Origin: Flaveria trinervia
Lineage: Eukaryota; Streptophyta; Magnoliopsida; Asterales; Asteraceae
Reading direction: 5' to 3'
Length of the DNA stretch: 64,000 bases
Assembly: GCA_025506515.1 (NCBI GenBank)
Contig: CM046442.1
Span: 111,672,491 to 111,736,490, forward strand
Shown here: one piece after another, positions 1-9,896 of the stretch
Numbering within the stretch: the first letter of the stretch is position 1
How the letters are laid out: every line of letters starts with the position of its first letter
Notes under the pieces: generated by a model
Databases searched by the model: none
What the model saw: the letters and a program-made list of their open reading frames with translations, nothing else
Told to the model about the DNA's origin: nothing
Made by a program: the position numbers and the translations under genes

Positions 1-673
1 GACAAGGGACCCACTTACCTACCAAAGAAGCCATGAGCCCGGACATAGTCCTTCGTCCAGGCCCTATCATCTATCTTCCTAGTGGCAGCAAGTTCTGCTT
101 CTTCTTCTTCTTCCTTCTTCTTCTCCCTTAGTTTTCTTTGCAGCTTTCTTTCTCTCTTTCTCCAATTGATCTTGCTCTTTGTTGAAGAGCCATAGGATCA
201 TATCATTATCATAGGGAGACAACTCTTCTAGAGAGAAACCCCTGGAGGTTAGGAAAGTTATCCTTTCCCTCCTAAGTTACAGATAAGCTTCCATTTTCTT
301 CTTCTCTCGATCCTCTTCTAAGGCCAACCTTGTTGCTTCTTCCCTTTGTTCAAACAGCATCAAGGTTGCGTTTTCCAGCTCAGTTAACTCCTGTAATGGT
401 AGCAGGAGCACATCTTCACTTATAGCTCCAAGTTTGATAAGCCTGTCAATGATCTCCACCCTCTTTTTGTTGTTGACAGCCTCCTGGTTGGCTGCAGCTG
501 CATTGCTACTTGCACCTAGCAACTTCCCAGTTAGGATTCTACCTTTATTCTTAAATTTTTCTAACCTTGCTTCCTCCTAAAGCTCTTCGTTGGTCATCTT
601 CCTCTTTCCTTTGACATCTTTGGAAGTGCTTGATCTTGGGGGTTCTTGGATGGAAGTTTCAGGCTAAGAGATG
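1..673 (-). pseudogene. Element D third ORF, C-terminal part
   Basis: This is the downstream part of D's third ORF, cut from its N-terminal part at 36928-39280 by element B. The cleanest open stretch (277-522) is a charged, probably coiled-coil segment rich in Glu, Lys, Asn and Ala. It is followed at lower coordinates by a second Lys/Glu-rich block that changes frame. The end of the gene is outside the window. Its position after RNase H matches the env-like ORF of Sireviruses, but nothing here looks like a signal peptide or a membrane segment. Function is unknown; a structural role for the coiled coil is only a guess. Confidence 0.7.
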
Positions 674-678
674 GTGGT

Positions 679-1428
679 TGTTAGGACCGTTTAGGTATGG
701 AGTAATAACTGATTTACGTGTATACCAAACCAAATAGTGTGGAATCCTATTTGTTTGGTGATCCAATCAGTGAGAAAGCCAGTATAATCAATCTAAGAAT
801 GAATCAAAACGTTAAGAACAATCGTAAGATGATTTACTACGATCTATGAACTTGGAACAGGTTTTCTTGAGTCTCTAAACGGCTAAGGTACGATTGTGTG
901 TAGGTATTCGAACTGTTACTTTTTTCACGAATTAAGTGGTATTTATAGGTTAGAGTTTTCCATTCGTGCGACTGAACCATTTGCATGGTTCAGTCATGCG
1001 ACTAAACCATGCGGTTGATCCATTCGCACGACTGAAGGTCCAGTCGTGCGACTGAATCCATCTCATGTCACAATCGTACGACTGATCCAGTCTCCTGGTT
1101 CAGTCGTGCGACTGGTCCAGTCTCCTGGTTCAGTCGTGCGACTGGTTCATTAGCATGAAGTATTCATGTGTATGGTCCATTCGCATGAGAACTTCACACG
1201 AGAAAGTTTAAGCACGTTTCTCAATCATTAGTGACTAAGAACTATGTAAACAACCACAAACCTATATAGTTAATTCAATATGTGTTATCACACAATAAAC
1301 AATGAAATATTAAACATTATAAGCATCACCAAGACATTACATTTCATTCATACCCATTCAATGACATATATGTAAGACATGAAAGACATTTTACATTTGA
1401 GCTCCTAAACTAGGTACATGTATCTACA
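679..1428 (-). repeat. Element B 3' LTR
   Basis: The 750-bp repeat starts TGTAGATACA and ends CCTAACA on the minus strand, and pairs with 36197-36922. TSD GTGGT lies at 674-678. A TATAAATA box occupies 940-947, and a dense array of the CAGTCG-N2-CGACTG word lies directly upstream in U3 (about 955-1200). Exact CAGTCGTGCGACTG copies occur at 1041-1054, 1101-1114 and 1131-1144. The last two lie in a 30-bp tandem duplication (1088-1147). Confidence 0.95.
940..1200 (-). promoter_or_regulatory. Element B LTR promoter: TATA box with palindromic word array
   Basis: On the minus strand the word array (about 1200 down to 955) runs into TATAAATA at 947-940 within about 15 bp. The geometry is that of a proximal promoter with repeated upstream sites. 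The same arrangement is seen in the other A/B LTRs, although the TATA box of 2177-2911 is damaged. Promoter activity is inferred. Confidence 0.6.
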
Positions 1429-1441
1429 AACTCCCTCTTGG
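1429..1441 (-). other. Element B polypurine tract
   Basis: The minus strand reads AAGAGGGAGTT immediately before the TGTAGATACA start of the 3' LTR. This is the expected plus-strand primer site and fixes the element orientation. Confidence 0.88.
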
Positions 1442-1453
1442 ACCTAGTTTACA

Positions 1454-2171
1454 TTATTGTCTAACATTCTTCATCAGCTCTTCCAACTTCTTGTATGTCT
1501 CCTCTCTTGTAGCTCGGCATGTATCTCAAATGCAAAACAGAGCCTTATAACATTTTGGAACTGGAGGGCTCGTACAATGTCTTGCAAATCATAAAACAGT
1601 GGCCACTTGTACAATGTGTATACATCATCAGCAGACAAGTTAGTCAGCCACATTGGGTCAAATACCCGAATAGTATCCATTTGGCCCTCTTTTTGCAAGA
1701 CTATAACAGCTTCACCTGTTCTCCAATCATAGTACCACCACTTAAAGTGTGGAGTGAAGTCCTGTGACATTTCTCTAAAAGGGATTCTTGACATTGTGGT
1801 TGGAGGACTCCACTTCAGCACTATCTTTGGCTTTCCAGTAATGGAATTAACTTCAGACCGTCTGGTGTACCTCGTTGGTTGTTGAGGTTTGAAATTGACC
1901 CACCTGGTGTGGTACTCTTTCTGCAATGCAGCCTCAAACCAGCCTGACATTTGCTGTGGGTTACCATATAGCAACATCAGTTTGGCCAGATAGTTGAGCT
2001 CAAAACCAGGGAGAGTCTTCAGATCATGTGGGAATCTGAAGTACTCTATTCCCTTTTCCCTCTTCACAGCATAGACATTTAGATTCTCAAAATATGTCCA
2101 TGCTATAATCTTTCCTGACACCTTTAGATGCTTCTTTACTTCATAGATCTTGGTGTAGACACTCGGCTTTG
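1454..2171 (-). pseudogene. Element B third ORF, conserved C-terminal domain
   Basis: This is the C-terminal domain of B's third ORF, separated from the rest (24504-27158) by element A. The frame is open for about 215 codons (1474-2121). Recognisable blocks are an N-terminal IIAWTYF segment, a basic YHTRWVNF block, a central DFTPHFKWWYYDWRTG block and a WPLFYD block. A one-base shift near the end changes the tail; in the other frame the stop falls at about 1454, just before the polypurine tract. It aligns with element A at 2937-3650. It is aromatic-rich and looks like a folded domain. I recognise the family only as a protein carried by plant Ty1/copia elements and assign no function. Confidence 0.75.
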
Positions 2172-2176
2172 GAGCA

Positions 2177-2911
2177 TGTTAGGATCGTGTATTGAATGAA
2201 ATACTAACTGATATACGTGTATACCAAGTCAAATAGTGCAGAATCCTATTTGATTGGCGATCCAATAAGTGAGAACGCACGTAGAAACAATTTTAGATTG
2301 AATCTAAATGTTAAGATGATTGGTGATCAATCTAGTGCAATCTATGAACTTGGAACAGGTTCTTAGAGGTCTCTGGACGGCTAGGGTACGATTTAGTACA
2401 TAGGTTTTTGAAGTGTTCTGTTTTTCCACGATTTAAGTGGATTATAGGTTAGGGTTTCTCATTCGGGCGACTGAACCATTTGCATGGTTCAGTCATGCGA
2501 TTGAGACATGCGGTTGATCCATCGCACGATTGAGTGTTCAGTCGTGCGACTGAGTCAATCTCATGTTACAATCATACGACTGATCCAGTCTCTTGGTTCA
2601 GTTGTGCGGCTGGTTCATTTGCATAAAGTTGTTCATGCGTATGGTCCATTAGCATGGGCCATTTTCATGAGAACTTCATACGATTAAGTTTGAATATGTT
2701 TCGCAATCATTATTGACTTAGATCTATTAAAACAACCACAAACCTATATAGTTAGTTCAATAAGTGTTATTACATACTAAGCAATAAAATATTTAACATT
2801 ATAAGCATAACCACATATTGGATTTCATTAAGTACCCATTCTATTACATATGTGTAAGACAATAAAGACATTTTACATTAAGCTCAGAAACTAGGTACAC
2901 ATGTATCTACA
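2177..2911 (-). repeat. Element A 3' LTR
   Basis: The 735-bp repeat starts TGTAGATACA and ends GATCCTAACA on the minus strand, and pairs with 23783-24498. The word array occupies about 2458-2670. The TATA box present in the partner LTR is shortened here, leaving only ATTATA near 2451. Confidence 0.95.
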
Positions 2912-2923
2912 AACTCCCCCTTG
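2912..2923 (-). other. Element A polypurine tract
   Basis: The minus strand reads CAAGGGGGAGTT directly before the LTR start. It is the cleanest polypurine tract in the window. Confidence 0.9.
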
Positions 2924-2936
2924 GACCTAGTTTCAT

Positions 2937-5900
2937 TTACTGTCTTGCATTCTTCATAAGCTCCTCATACTTCTTGTACTTATCCTCTCTTGTGACTCCT
3001 GCATGTATTTCAAAAGCAAAGCAGATTCGTATCACATTCTGGAATTGGAGAGCTTATACAATATCCTGCGAGTCATAGAACAGTGGCCACTTGTATAAGG
3101 TGTAAACATTATCAGACGACAAGTTAGTGAGCCACATGGGATCAAACACCCTGATAGTTTCCATACTACCATTTCTGTTCAATACTATGACTGCCTCGCC
3201 TGTTCTCCAATCGTAATACCACCACTTGAAGTGTGGAGTGAAGTCATGTGGCATTTCCCTTAGACGGATTCTAGACATCGTGCACGAAGGAATCCACTCC
3301 AGCACTATTTTAGGTTTCCCAGTTATGGCATCAACTTTAGATCTCCTGATATACCTCGTTGGTTGTTGAGGCTTGAAGTTGACCCACCGGGTGTGGTACT
3401 CTCTCTTTAAAGCTGCTTCAAACTAGCCTAACATCTTACGAAGGTCAGCATATAGCAACTTCAACTTTGCTAACTGGTTAAGCTCAAAACCTGGAAGAGT
3501 CTTCAGATCATGTGGAAATCTAAAGTACTCGATCCCTTTCTCTCTTTTAACAACATAAACGTTCAGATCTTCAAAATAGGCCCACGCTATAATTTTGCTA
3601 AACACCTTGTGATGCTTCTTCACTTTATAGAGTTTGGTGTAGACGTTTGACTTTGGAGCACTGCTCTGGGCTCTAATTTCTACAAAACACGCTGCCTATT
3701 CAGCTTTCTGATATTGACATCGACGTTTGAGGCTTGGGCCTTGTCTTCCTTCTTTTCTGACTCTTGCTCCATCTTATCCAGAGTTTCAAAAGTATCACTA
3801 ACAAGGGAGTCACCCAGATTGGGGACTACATTTCCCTCCTTGCCGGTGTACTCTGGTTAATATTGAGCAGTGACATCTTCAATCTCGATTTCATCAATAT
3901 CATTAAGCTCATCGTCACTGTCAATGTCCACCGTATGAGCATCCTTCACGATCTCGTCGCGATTCAGTCCGAACATCTCAGCAAGTTGCTCATCAGTAAG
4001 GTCGTGGATTATTTCTCCTTCTTCAGGAGTGTAACTCACAGACCTCCTGACTATCCCTTGCAGATCAAGTATCATTATGAGTTGAGACTTGATCTGTTGA
4101 AGGGGAGCAACGACATATTCATCTTGCTGAGACGTGTGATCTGCTCGATTTAAACATATATACACATCATACATCAGTAAGTAATAAAGACATTAATCAT
4201 TAAATATAAATACATTAACATTCAAGCACATAATATTAATCCAAAATTCAATTACAAAGTTTTCAAGTACATAATTATCTAAACATTACTTTTCCCTTGA
4301 ATAGTCGTTGCGTCAGTAGGAGGGGCAGAAGATGAGGCTCCTTGGTCTTGATTTCTCTTAGTACGTCTCTCCTGACCTTGAGCTGATGTAGATGCGGCTG
4401 CATCTCCTTCTTCATCATCATCATAGTTCTACCCTTCCCTTGTTTCTTCCTTGTCACTGGCCTCATCATCATCATTATCATCATCTTCACCATCATCATC
4501 ATCATCATCTCCTTCTTTTATCTTGAGTGGCTCATCCTTTGAGCCCTTGAGCTTGAGCATGATGGTCTTGTTTGAAGCTTCCAACTCCTCTATCCTCTTT
4601 GCTAAGTGGACATTTTGCTCCTGGAGTTGGGACATCTCTAGGCTCTGAGCAGCCATCTACTATGCCTGTTGCTTAATCTGTTATGCCTGCTGAGATATCT
4701 GCTGAGATTGTGCAGCACTAAGCTCTACTAACTGACGAATCTGAATAGTCTTCTCGTCATTGGTAGCTAACAGCTTCAGCACCATATGGTTCAGTGCTGA
4801 GAGCTGTTCCTCTACCCCACTACGAGGTAGAGATGATCCAGATGGAAATAAGGGGTAAGATGATAGTCATGCTTGGTGGCTAGAAGTGGTGGTGGTGGCA
4901 GTGGTGAAGATTAGGGGTGGTATAGATATAGGTGGGGTGGATGAGTTGTAGTGGTGGTGGATTGGATGTGGGTACGTAGTGGAGTGGGTGTGGTAGTGGT
5001 GTGTGAGGTGGTAGAGGTGGTGGCAGGTGGTGTGGTAGCAGTGGTGGTGGTAGTGGTGGAAGGTGTGGCTGAGGTAGTGGTTGTGGTAGTGGATGTGGTG
5101 GTGGATGAGGTCAGGGTAAACTTTAGTCTCTTCCCCTTCTTGCCATAGGGGTGTGCCATCCTCTTCTTCCTTGAGCCTTTAGGCACAGAGGCTCCCCTTT
5201 GGCTGCTGGGCGGGTCCGGGGCATATGTGGGATCTAAATCAGCAGCAGCATCCCTGAACCCCCTAGGCGTCCACCAACCGCCCTCAAACCTCTCTATGTG
5301 GCAACAACCCTGCTGCCCACGGTCCTCGTGAGAGGCTCCTCATCACTCTCTGCCTCCTCATCTGGAGGACAAAAATCCTGGTGAAAGCTGGCGGTGGTGG
5401 CATCTGTAGGAGGTGGAGATGTAACATGGGTAGTGGGGCCCCTAGTAGAAGCGGGCCCAGAGTCTCCGCTGGTGTCACTGTCATCATCATCAGAGACATC
5501 AGATGGGAGAGCAATCTGCTCAACATCTGAATTACTCTCCTCATAGCACCACTTTCGCCTACCTGGGGCCATGTAATCAGCCTTGGCCAGATGCCCGAAG
5601 AGTCTCTTCACAGGGGGCTTGACTTGCTTCCCCCTGTAGACCCTCATGCGGCCCAAGGTCGTGTCATCCATATCTCCAACAATACAGCATTGTGGCTCTC
5701 CTTGGGCAAGGCAGGCAGCTTCTCATCAATAATTATCTGCAAGAATCTGGGGTACATGTAGAATCCCTCCTTGCCCTTTCCCTCTAGGTTCTCTATAAGA
5801 TAGGAAAAAATCATACTGGAGAAACTGAAAGGGTGGTTGAGTACCAGTGCCATGTAGGCATTCTGGATCTGGTCTGAGAGGTCATCAAACCCACCCCTCT

Positions 5901-6348
5901 TCGACGCCATGCACTTCAGTATCACATGCGCCAAGTACTTAAACTAGGGACACAGGTTGCTTTTGTTCAGCACACCTACGTTTATGTCCCCAACGTACTT
6001 CATCCTGAGGAAGCACCCTCTAACTGTTAGAGGATGTAGCCTGGTCGGGTGATCTGCATCGTCACCCAGGTCGAGTACTCGACGAATATCAGTTGCATTC
6101 AACTCAATATCATACCCAAAAATGGTACTCTGGATGCTATAGGGCTCTTGTGAACGATCAACCGATGTCCCCTCCCAGAAGGCCTGATGTATAGACCTAT
6201 AGGGAGTGCACGGTGTGGATATAGCTTAGTGAATCTGGGATCTCTTTAGGAATCCAATGATCCCTGCAAACTCGGCACCGTTCCGAGTCGTGGCATCCAA
6301 ATGGGCACAAATGTTGTGGTTGGGGTTGATGGACCACCTATAAGCCAA
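2937..6348 (-). pseudogene. Element A third ORF (env position), complete but decayed
   Basis: This is the most complete copy of the third ORF, about 1.1 thousand codons long with stops and frameshifts. From the N-terminus it shows an HN-x-CAHLD block, an EFAGIIGFLKRS block and an FW motif, then a MYPRFLQ-type block (5644-5934). Next come an acidic segment (5294-5671), a Thr/Pro-rich mucin-like tract (4911-5186), a coiled-coil and Asp/Glu-rich run (4429-4656), an acidic segment (3857-4174) and the aromatic C-terminal domain (3054-3623). The start codon seen in B (ATG at 27158) is TTG here. Two nonsense codons interrupt the first 200 codons. The final stop (2937) is about 15 bp from the polypurine tract. 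No membrane segment is evident. Function is unknown. Confidence 0.75.
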
Positions 6349-6424
6349 ATGTTTCGTAACACTAGACACATAAACATTAGATCACCACAAAACAAAGTTT
6401 AGTTCAAGTTAAACTGTTTGAGAT

Positions 6425-6665
6425 CAGTCTCGTTCAATATTGAACCATACGACTGAATTCAGTCGGTTGACCTAACAGGCGACTGAATACAGTCGGGTGA
6501 CTGAACATGCGACTGAGTTCAATCGGGTGACTGAGCCTGCGATTGGTTCAGTCGGCCGACTGAGCTAATTCGGATTGTCCATTCGGTCGACTGAGTCGTT
6601 CGGCCAGCTCAGTCGTGCGATTGGAGTTCATCCAGGTGTCCAGTCGTCTGTCGTACTGTCTGTTC
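6425..6665 (-). repeat. Word array in the leader of element A third ORF
   Basis: Degenerate copies of CAGTCG-N2-CGACTG occur every 15-30 bp. One copy, 6549-6562 (CAGTCGGCCGACTG), is a perfect 14-bp palindrome. The array ends about 80 bp before the third ORF start, as the gag leader array (23330-23565) ends about 40 bp before gag. Confidence 0.85.
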
Positions 6666-7024
6666 GAATGAAACTCGAATTTTGACCAATTCTTCAAATT
6701 AAACATCGTGTATTGGTTCAATTGACTCGCAATCACTCTACTAATCACCTAACAACCTAGATTTCAACATTTTAATTAGTTTAGTTAGGTTATTTGTCCA
6801 ATTTCAGTCTTGGGTCTTGTTAGGGCCGAATCTCATCATTAGGGCTCAAATCAATAGTGTTTTTCTTAGAGTGCACCGCATTATACCTGTAAAATCAACA
6901 GAGATCGTCAGAATGTTACAAGACGAATTTAATTTGGGTCTGAAGAAATATCGGTAGAGTAACGGTAGGCTATCTGATTTTAGGGCGAATAGGGGGTGAT
7001 GAGTTTATGCGATCGACTATGGCC

Positions 7025-7330
7025 TATTTATACTGAATCTGATTTCAATCGGGTGATGGACCCATTCGCTTTGTTCATTCGGGAGATTGGACCACAGTCG
7101 TGCGACTAGTTCAGTCGATCACATTCAGTCGGCCGACTGGGTTTCAGTCGAGCGACGACTCATTCGGTCAACTCCATTCGTGCGACTGGCTCAATCTTGT
7201 AAGCCATTCGTGTGAATGGTTCATACTCATGCTTCATTCGGTTGTCTAGGGCGTAAGTATGGTCTAATCGTACGATTGCTCCATACTCATGGTCCAGTCG
7301 TGCGAATGGATCATACTCATGATTTTGACT
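7025..7330 (-). promoter_or_regulatory. Candidate internal promoter of element A third ORF
   Basis: The minus strand carries a word array (7330 to about 7050) followed at once by AGTATAAATAGG, with the TATA core at 7025-7032. This matches the array-TATA order of the element's own LTR. A perfect palindromic copy lies at 7126-7139. The third ORF begins 677 bp downstream. Element B has the homologous module at 27824-28165. Promoter function is inferred from layout and conservation. Confidence 0.6.
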
Positions 7331-7387
7331 TTATGACCATCTAACATGTTACACCTTTTAACTATTTATTAAAAATTTTGAGCATAT

Positions 7388-7522
7388 GATCATCTCAGAT
7401 ATGATCCTTTTAACTTGGAAAACTTTTGATCATCTCAGACGTGATCCTTTTAAAACAATCGGTCACCTCAGACATGACTCATTTTACATTTGAAAGCATG
7501 TGTGGTCACCTCAGACGTGACC
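7388..7522 (-). repeat. Four-copy hairpin array in element A
   Basis: Four 19-bp units (7388-7406, 7428-7446, 7461-7479, 7504-7522) consist of a 5-bp stem and a 9-nt loop close to CCTCAGACG, each followed by a CTTTTAA-like tail (CATTTTA in unit 3). Stems are GATCA/TGATC in units 1 and 2 and GGTCA/TGACC in unit 4, so both arms change together. Unit 3 ends TGACT and would pair by wobble. Homologous units occur in element B (28231-28330). Confidence 0.75.
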
Positions 7523-8110
7523 CTTTTAAGTGATTTAAATTCCAGATTGACTTCCACGCCATAGTCCGACAGATACAACTAAACTGACTCAAACAAAATT
7601 AAACAAAATAAATTTTAACTAATAGAACTAAATTGTTTTTGTGTTTTTGTGTGGAGTGGAAATCCTAAGATAGAAATCTACCAGATTTATTTCATCGAAC
7701 AGGCAGCTTCAAGTTATTTTTGACCATAAGTGAGACGATTCATTATGGAATCATACAGGTAATCAAATCATTCAGGATGTGTTTCCAAATTCAGTTGATG
7801 CTAGATTCTTGTTTTCATCGAGGGTCATGTAGAAATTTTAGGAAATCATACTAGTACTACGAGGTGCATACATTGATTTGGATTTTAAAAATTGCAGCCA
7901 CACTGATTGTCAGTATAATTGTCCACTTAAATCCATAGACAGACTTTTGACACAGATTGGTGATAAAGTAGGTTATAATATTTCAACCAACATTTGTGGA
8001 TCCCATGCTTATATGGTAATCAACATTCCTCAGGAGAGTTTTAAGTGGTCTACGGGTATTTTGACAAGAAGAGACTATTCTTAGAGCTTTCAAAGAGAAG
8101 CCAATCCTCA

Positions 8111-8215
8111 GGTCAGTGCCATCGCACAACAGAGAGGCGGCAAACAACAATGAATTCTAGAATATCTAGATTATGCTAATCCTCAGGTCAGTGTCATCGC
8201 ACAGTAGAGAGGCAC
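8111..8215 (-). repeat. Paired short hairpin motif in element A
   Basis: The motif GGTCAGTGCCATCGCACA followed by an AGAGAGGC-like tail occurs twice (8111-8138 and 8187-8213), about 75 bp apart. GTGC and GCAC can form a 4-bp stem with a CATC loop (8116-8127); the second copy has a T-G wobble. The same motif appears in B (28911-28998) and, with a compensatory change, in E (44016-44070). Confidence 0.65.
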
Positions 8216-8790
8216 ACAACCTATCTTCTTGTAAGAACATCTTTTTATTTTGCACATAACGCACCAACAACATAGGTTATCAGCTTGATTGAATTTATTT
8301 TTTCATTTTTTTCATGCTTTGCTCTTTCAGTGGTCATCCGCACATATTTGTGGCGTTTATTTGCTCGTCACCCCTTATTGGAAATAATTGATTGTGTTAA
8401 CCAGTGATAAGATGGGAACCCACGGTCAGTTGAACAGTTTAGTTCAAATTGAGTTCACCAATGTGGTCTAATCATCTATTGTGTTCAATCTACCGACACA
8501 TCATGTAGTGGTCTAACAACATCTAGATCTACTTTCTTTGTATTACCTTAGTAGTAGCCAGTGTATTATCATTTTTCCTTTTATATTGCCCAGACATCTC
8601 AGACTTATGCTTTGAACTTTGCATCTAATTCCATTTAATATTTTAAAGTCCAAAATGTTTTGTTCCTGTGTACTATCATTTTCCACAGTCATTGAATCAG
8701 TTTCACAGAGTCAATCTCATTTCTATCAGCTAGACCATCCTCCACCCTCCCTTTTTCTTTTTTTTAGTTACTGACTTAACCTATTACCTA

Positions 8791-8800
8791 TTCTCCCCCT
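8791..8800 (-). other. PPT-like tract downstream of element A pol
   Basis: The minus strand reads AGGGGGAGAA, resembling the true polypurine tract at 2912 but about 5.9 kb upstream of it. The homologous tract in B lies at 29571-29580. Repeated PPT-like tracts are, to my knowledge, reported for Sireviruses. Confidence 0.55.
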
Positions 8801-8898
8801 AAAATTCTAAAACCGTAATAGAATTGGTTTTTAGGATTTTAATAGGTGAAGAAATATCAGCAATAAAATTAATTAAATAAATAACAAAAGAGAACTAA

Positions 8899-9879
8899 TG
8901 TAGGATTGTATATGCCCAAGACACGTAGAATATTGATGCGGTTAGTACGTTATGATCCAAGTCGGTTATACCCAATAACAAGCTTAGCAAACACCAATTA
9001 TATTTAATTAATGATATGATCATGCAATTAAAATTTACACCAATTTAGAAAAGGGTTTCTAAATAAGTTGCATATGAGATGGAACAAATTATGAGGATAA
9101 TTTGTTGATGGGTTTATTATTATTTTGTTATTCAAAAGGGTTTAAATAACACAAATAACATGAGAGTGTACTTTAATTAAATTGTTTAATTAGAGAAGAC
9201 ATATGTCACATTTTAAATAAGTCTAGTAGATGACTTATTAATGTGTGACAAAAGGCTAGTTAAAGTTTAAGTGTGTGTGTGTTTGATTAAAGAGGGAAAC
9301 CCCTTTTGTTTTAAGATTTCGGCCGCCCTCCCCTGATTGATTGGTCCCTTGTTGTCTTGAGAACACACAACTTTAACTAGTCTAGCACTTCTCATTTTCC
9401 AATCTCAATACATGCAAACACAAAACAAAAAAAAAAACTCTCTCTCTTTTTCTCTCTTGAACTCACGGTTTCAGCAGCAGAAGAAAATAAGAGGTTTTGA
9501 GTTGTGCTTGGTGGTGGTTCTTCCTAACAAGAAGGTGATTGCAAGTAAGCTTGGGTATACAAGCTTGAGGACTTCTAAACTTGAAGTCTTGGCCGAATTT
9601 TCAGCATCTTTTCTACTCTTTCTGTCGACTTTTGAAGGCTGCTGGAAGGTAGTTTAGGCAGCCCTTTGTGGCTGTCATATTATGTTGTTTTATGCACACA
9701 TAGAATGCTTGTTCGCATAAAATGATCCTTTGATATATGGGTTTGTTTCATACATTTAAATGATCACCTAAAGAACATGTTTTTCAGCTTATAAACAAGT
9801 TCATAAAGTTGTTATTCCGCTGCGTTTTCAGAAAGTTTAAGAGGTTAAACTGTGATTTTTTTGACTAACAAACCCTTCA
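8899..9879 (+). repeat. Element C 5' LTR
   Basis: It is bounded by TSD ACTAA on the left and the primer site on the right, and is 981 bp long. The window's other copy (16123-17097) differs by scattered substitutions and small indels, with most differences in the first 170 bp and the poly-A stretch. Confidence 0.97.
9412..9657 (+). other. Short open frame inside the element C LTR, probably not a gene
   Basis: An 81-codon frame occurs in the 5' LTR, but the homologous part of the 3' LTR carries indels that break it (for example in the run of A at about 16648). It is listed so the stretch is explained. It is most likely part of the LTR transcript rather than a coding region. Confidence 0.3.
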
Positions 9880-9880
9880 A

Positions 9881-9896
9881 TGGCATCAAGAGCCGG
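9881..9896 (+). other. Element C primer binding site
   Basis: TGGCATCAAGAGCCGG begins one base after the LTR end. It resembles the tRNA-iMet complement (TGGTATCAGAGCC) with differences. Confidence 0.8.

Larger units (their letters stand above)
6349..8893 (-). other. Element A noncoding region between pol and the third ORF
   Basis: This 2.5-kb region (interrupted on its pol side by element C) has no credible coding frame. On the minus strand it holds, in order, a PPT-like tract (8791-8800), an AT-rich stretch, two GTGC-CATC-GCAC hairpin motifs (8111-8215), a four-copy hairpin array (7388-7522), a word array with a TATA box (7330-7025) and a second word array (6665-6425) just before the third ORF. 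Element B carries the same arrangement at 27159-29757, so the layout is conserved rather than random decay. Confidence 0.75.

Noticed and set aside
955..1200. CRISPR-like appearance of the word arrays
   Set aside because: Repeats are short and degenerate, spacers are irregular and similar to each other, there are no cas genes, and the context is a plant retrotransposon.
4275..4508. Met/Lys-rich minus-strand frame and Ser-rich plus-strand frame at 4451-4648 and 25193-25498
   Set aside because: They are shadow frames of the Asp/Glu-rich GAT/GAC repeats in the third ORF.
4951..5148. Val/Gly-rich plus-strand frame (also 25697-26044)
   Set aside because: It is the complement of the Thr/Pro tract of the third ORF in A and B; the low-complexity sequence keeps both strands open.
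7878..8084. 68-codon plus-strand frame with several Cys
   Set aside because: It lies antisense in the A post-pol region; the homologous part of B (about 28670-28880) is broken, so it is not conserved as protein.
9281..9292. TG dinucleotide microsatellite in the C LTR
   Set aside because: Only five or six units, differing by one or two units between the LTRs; ordinary slippage.
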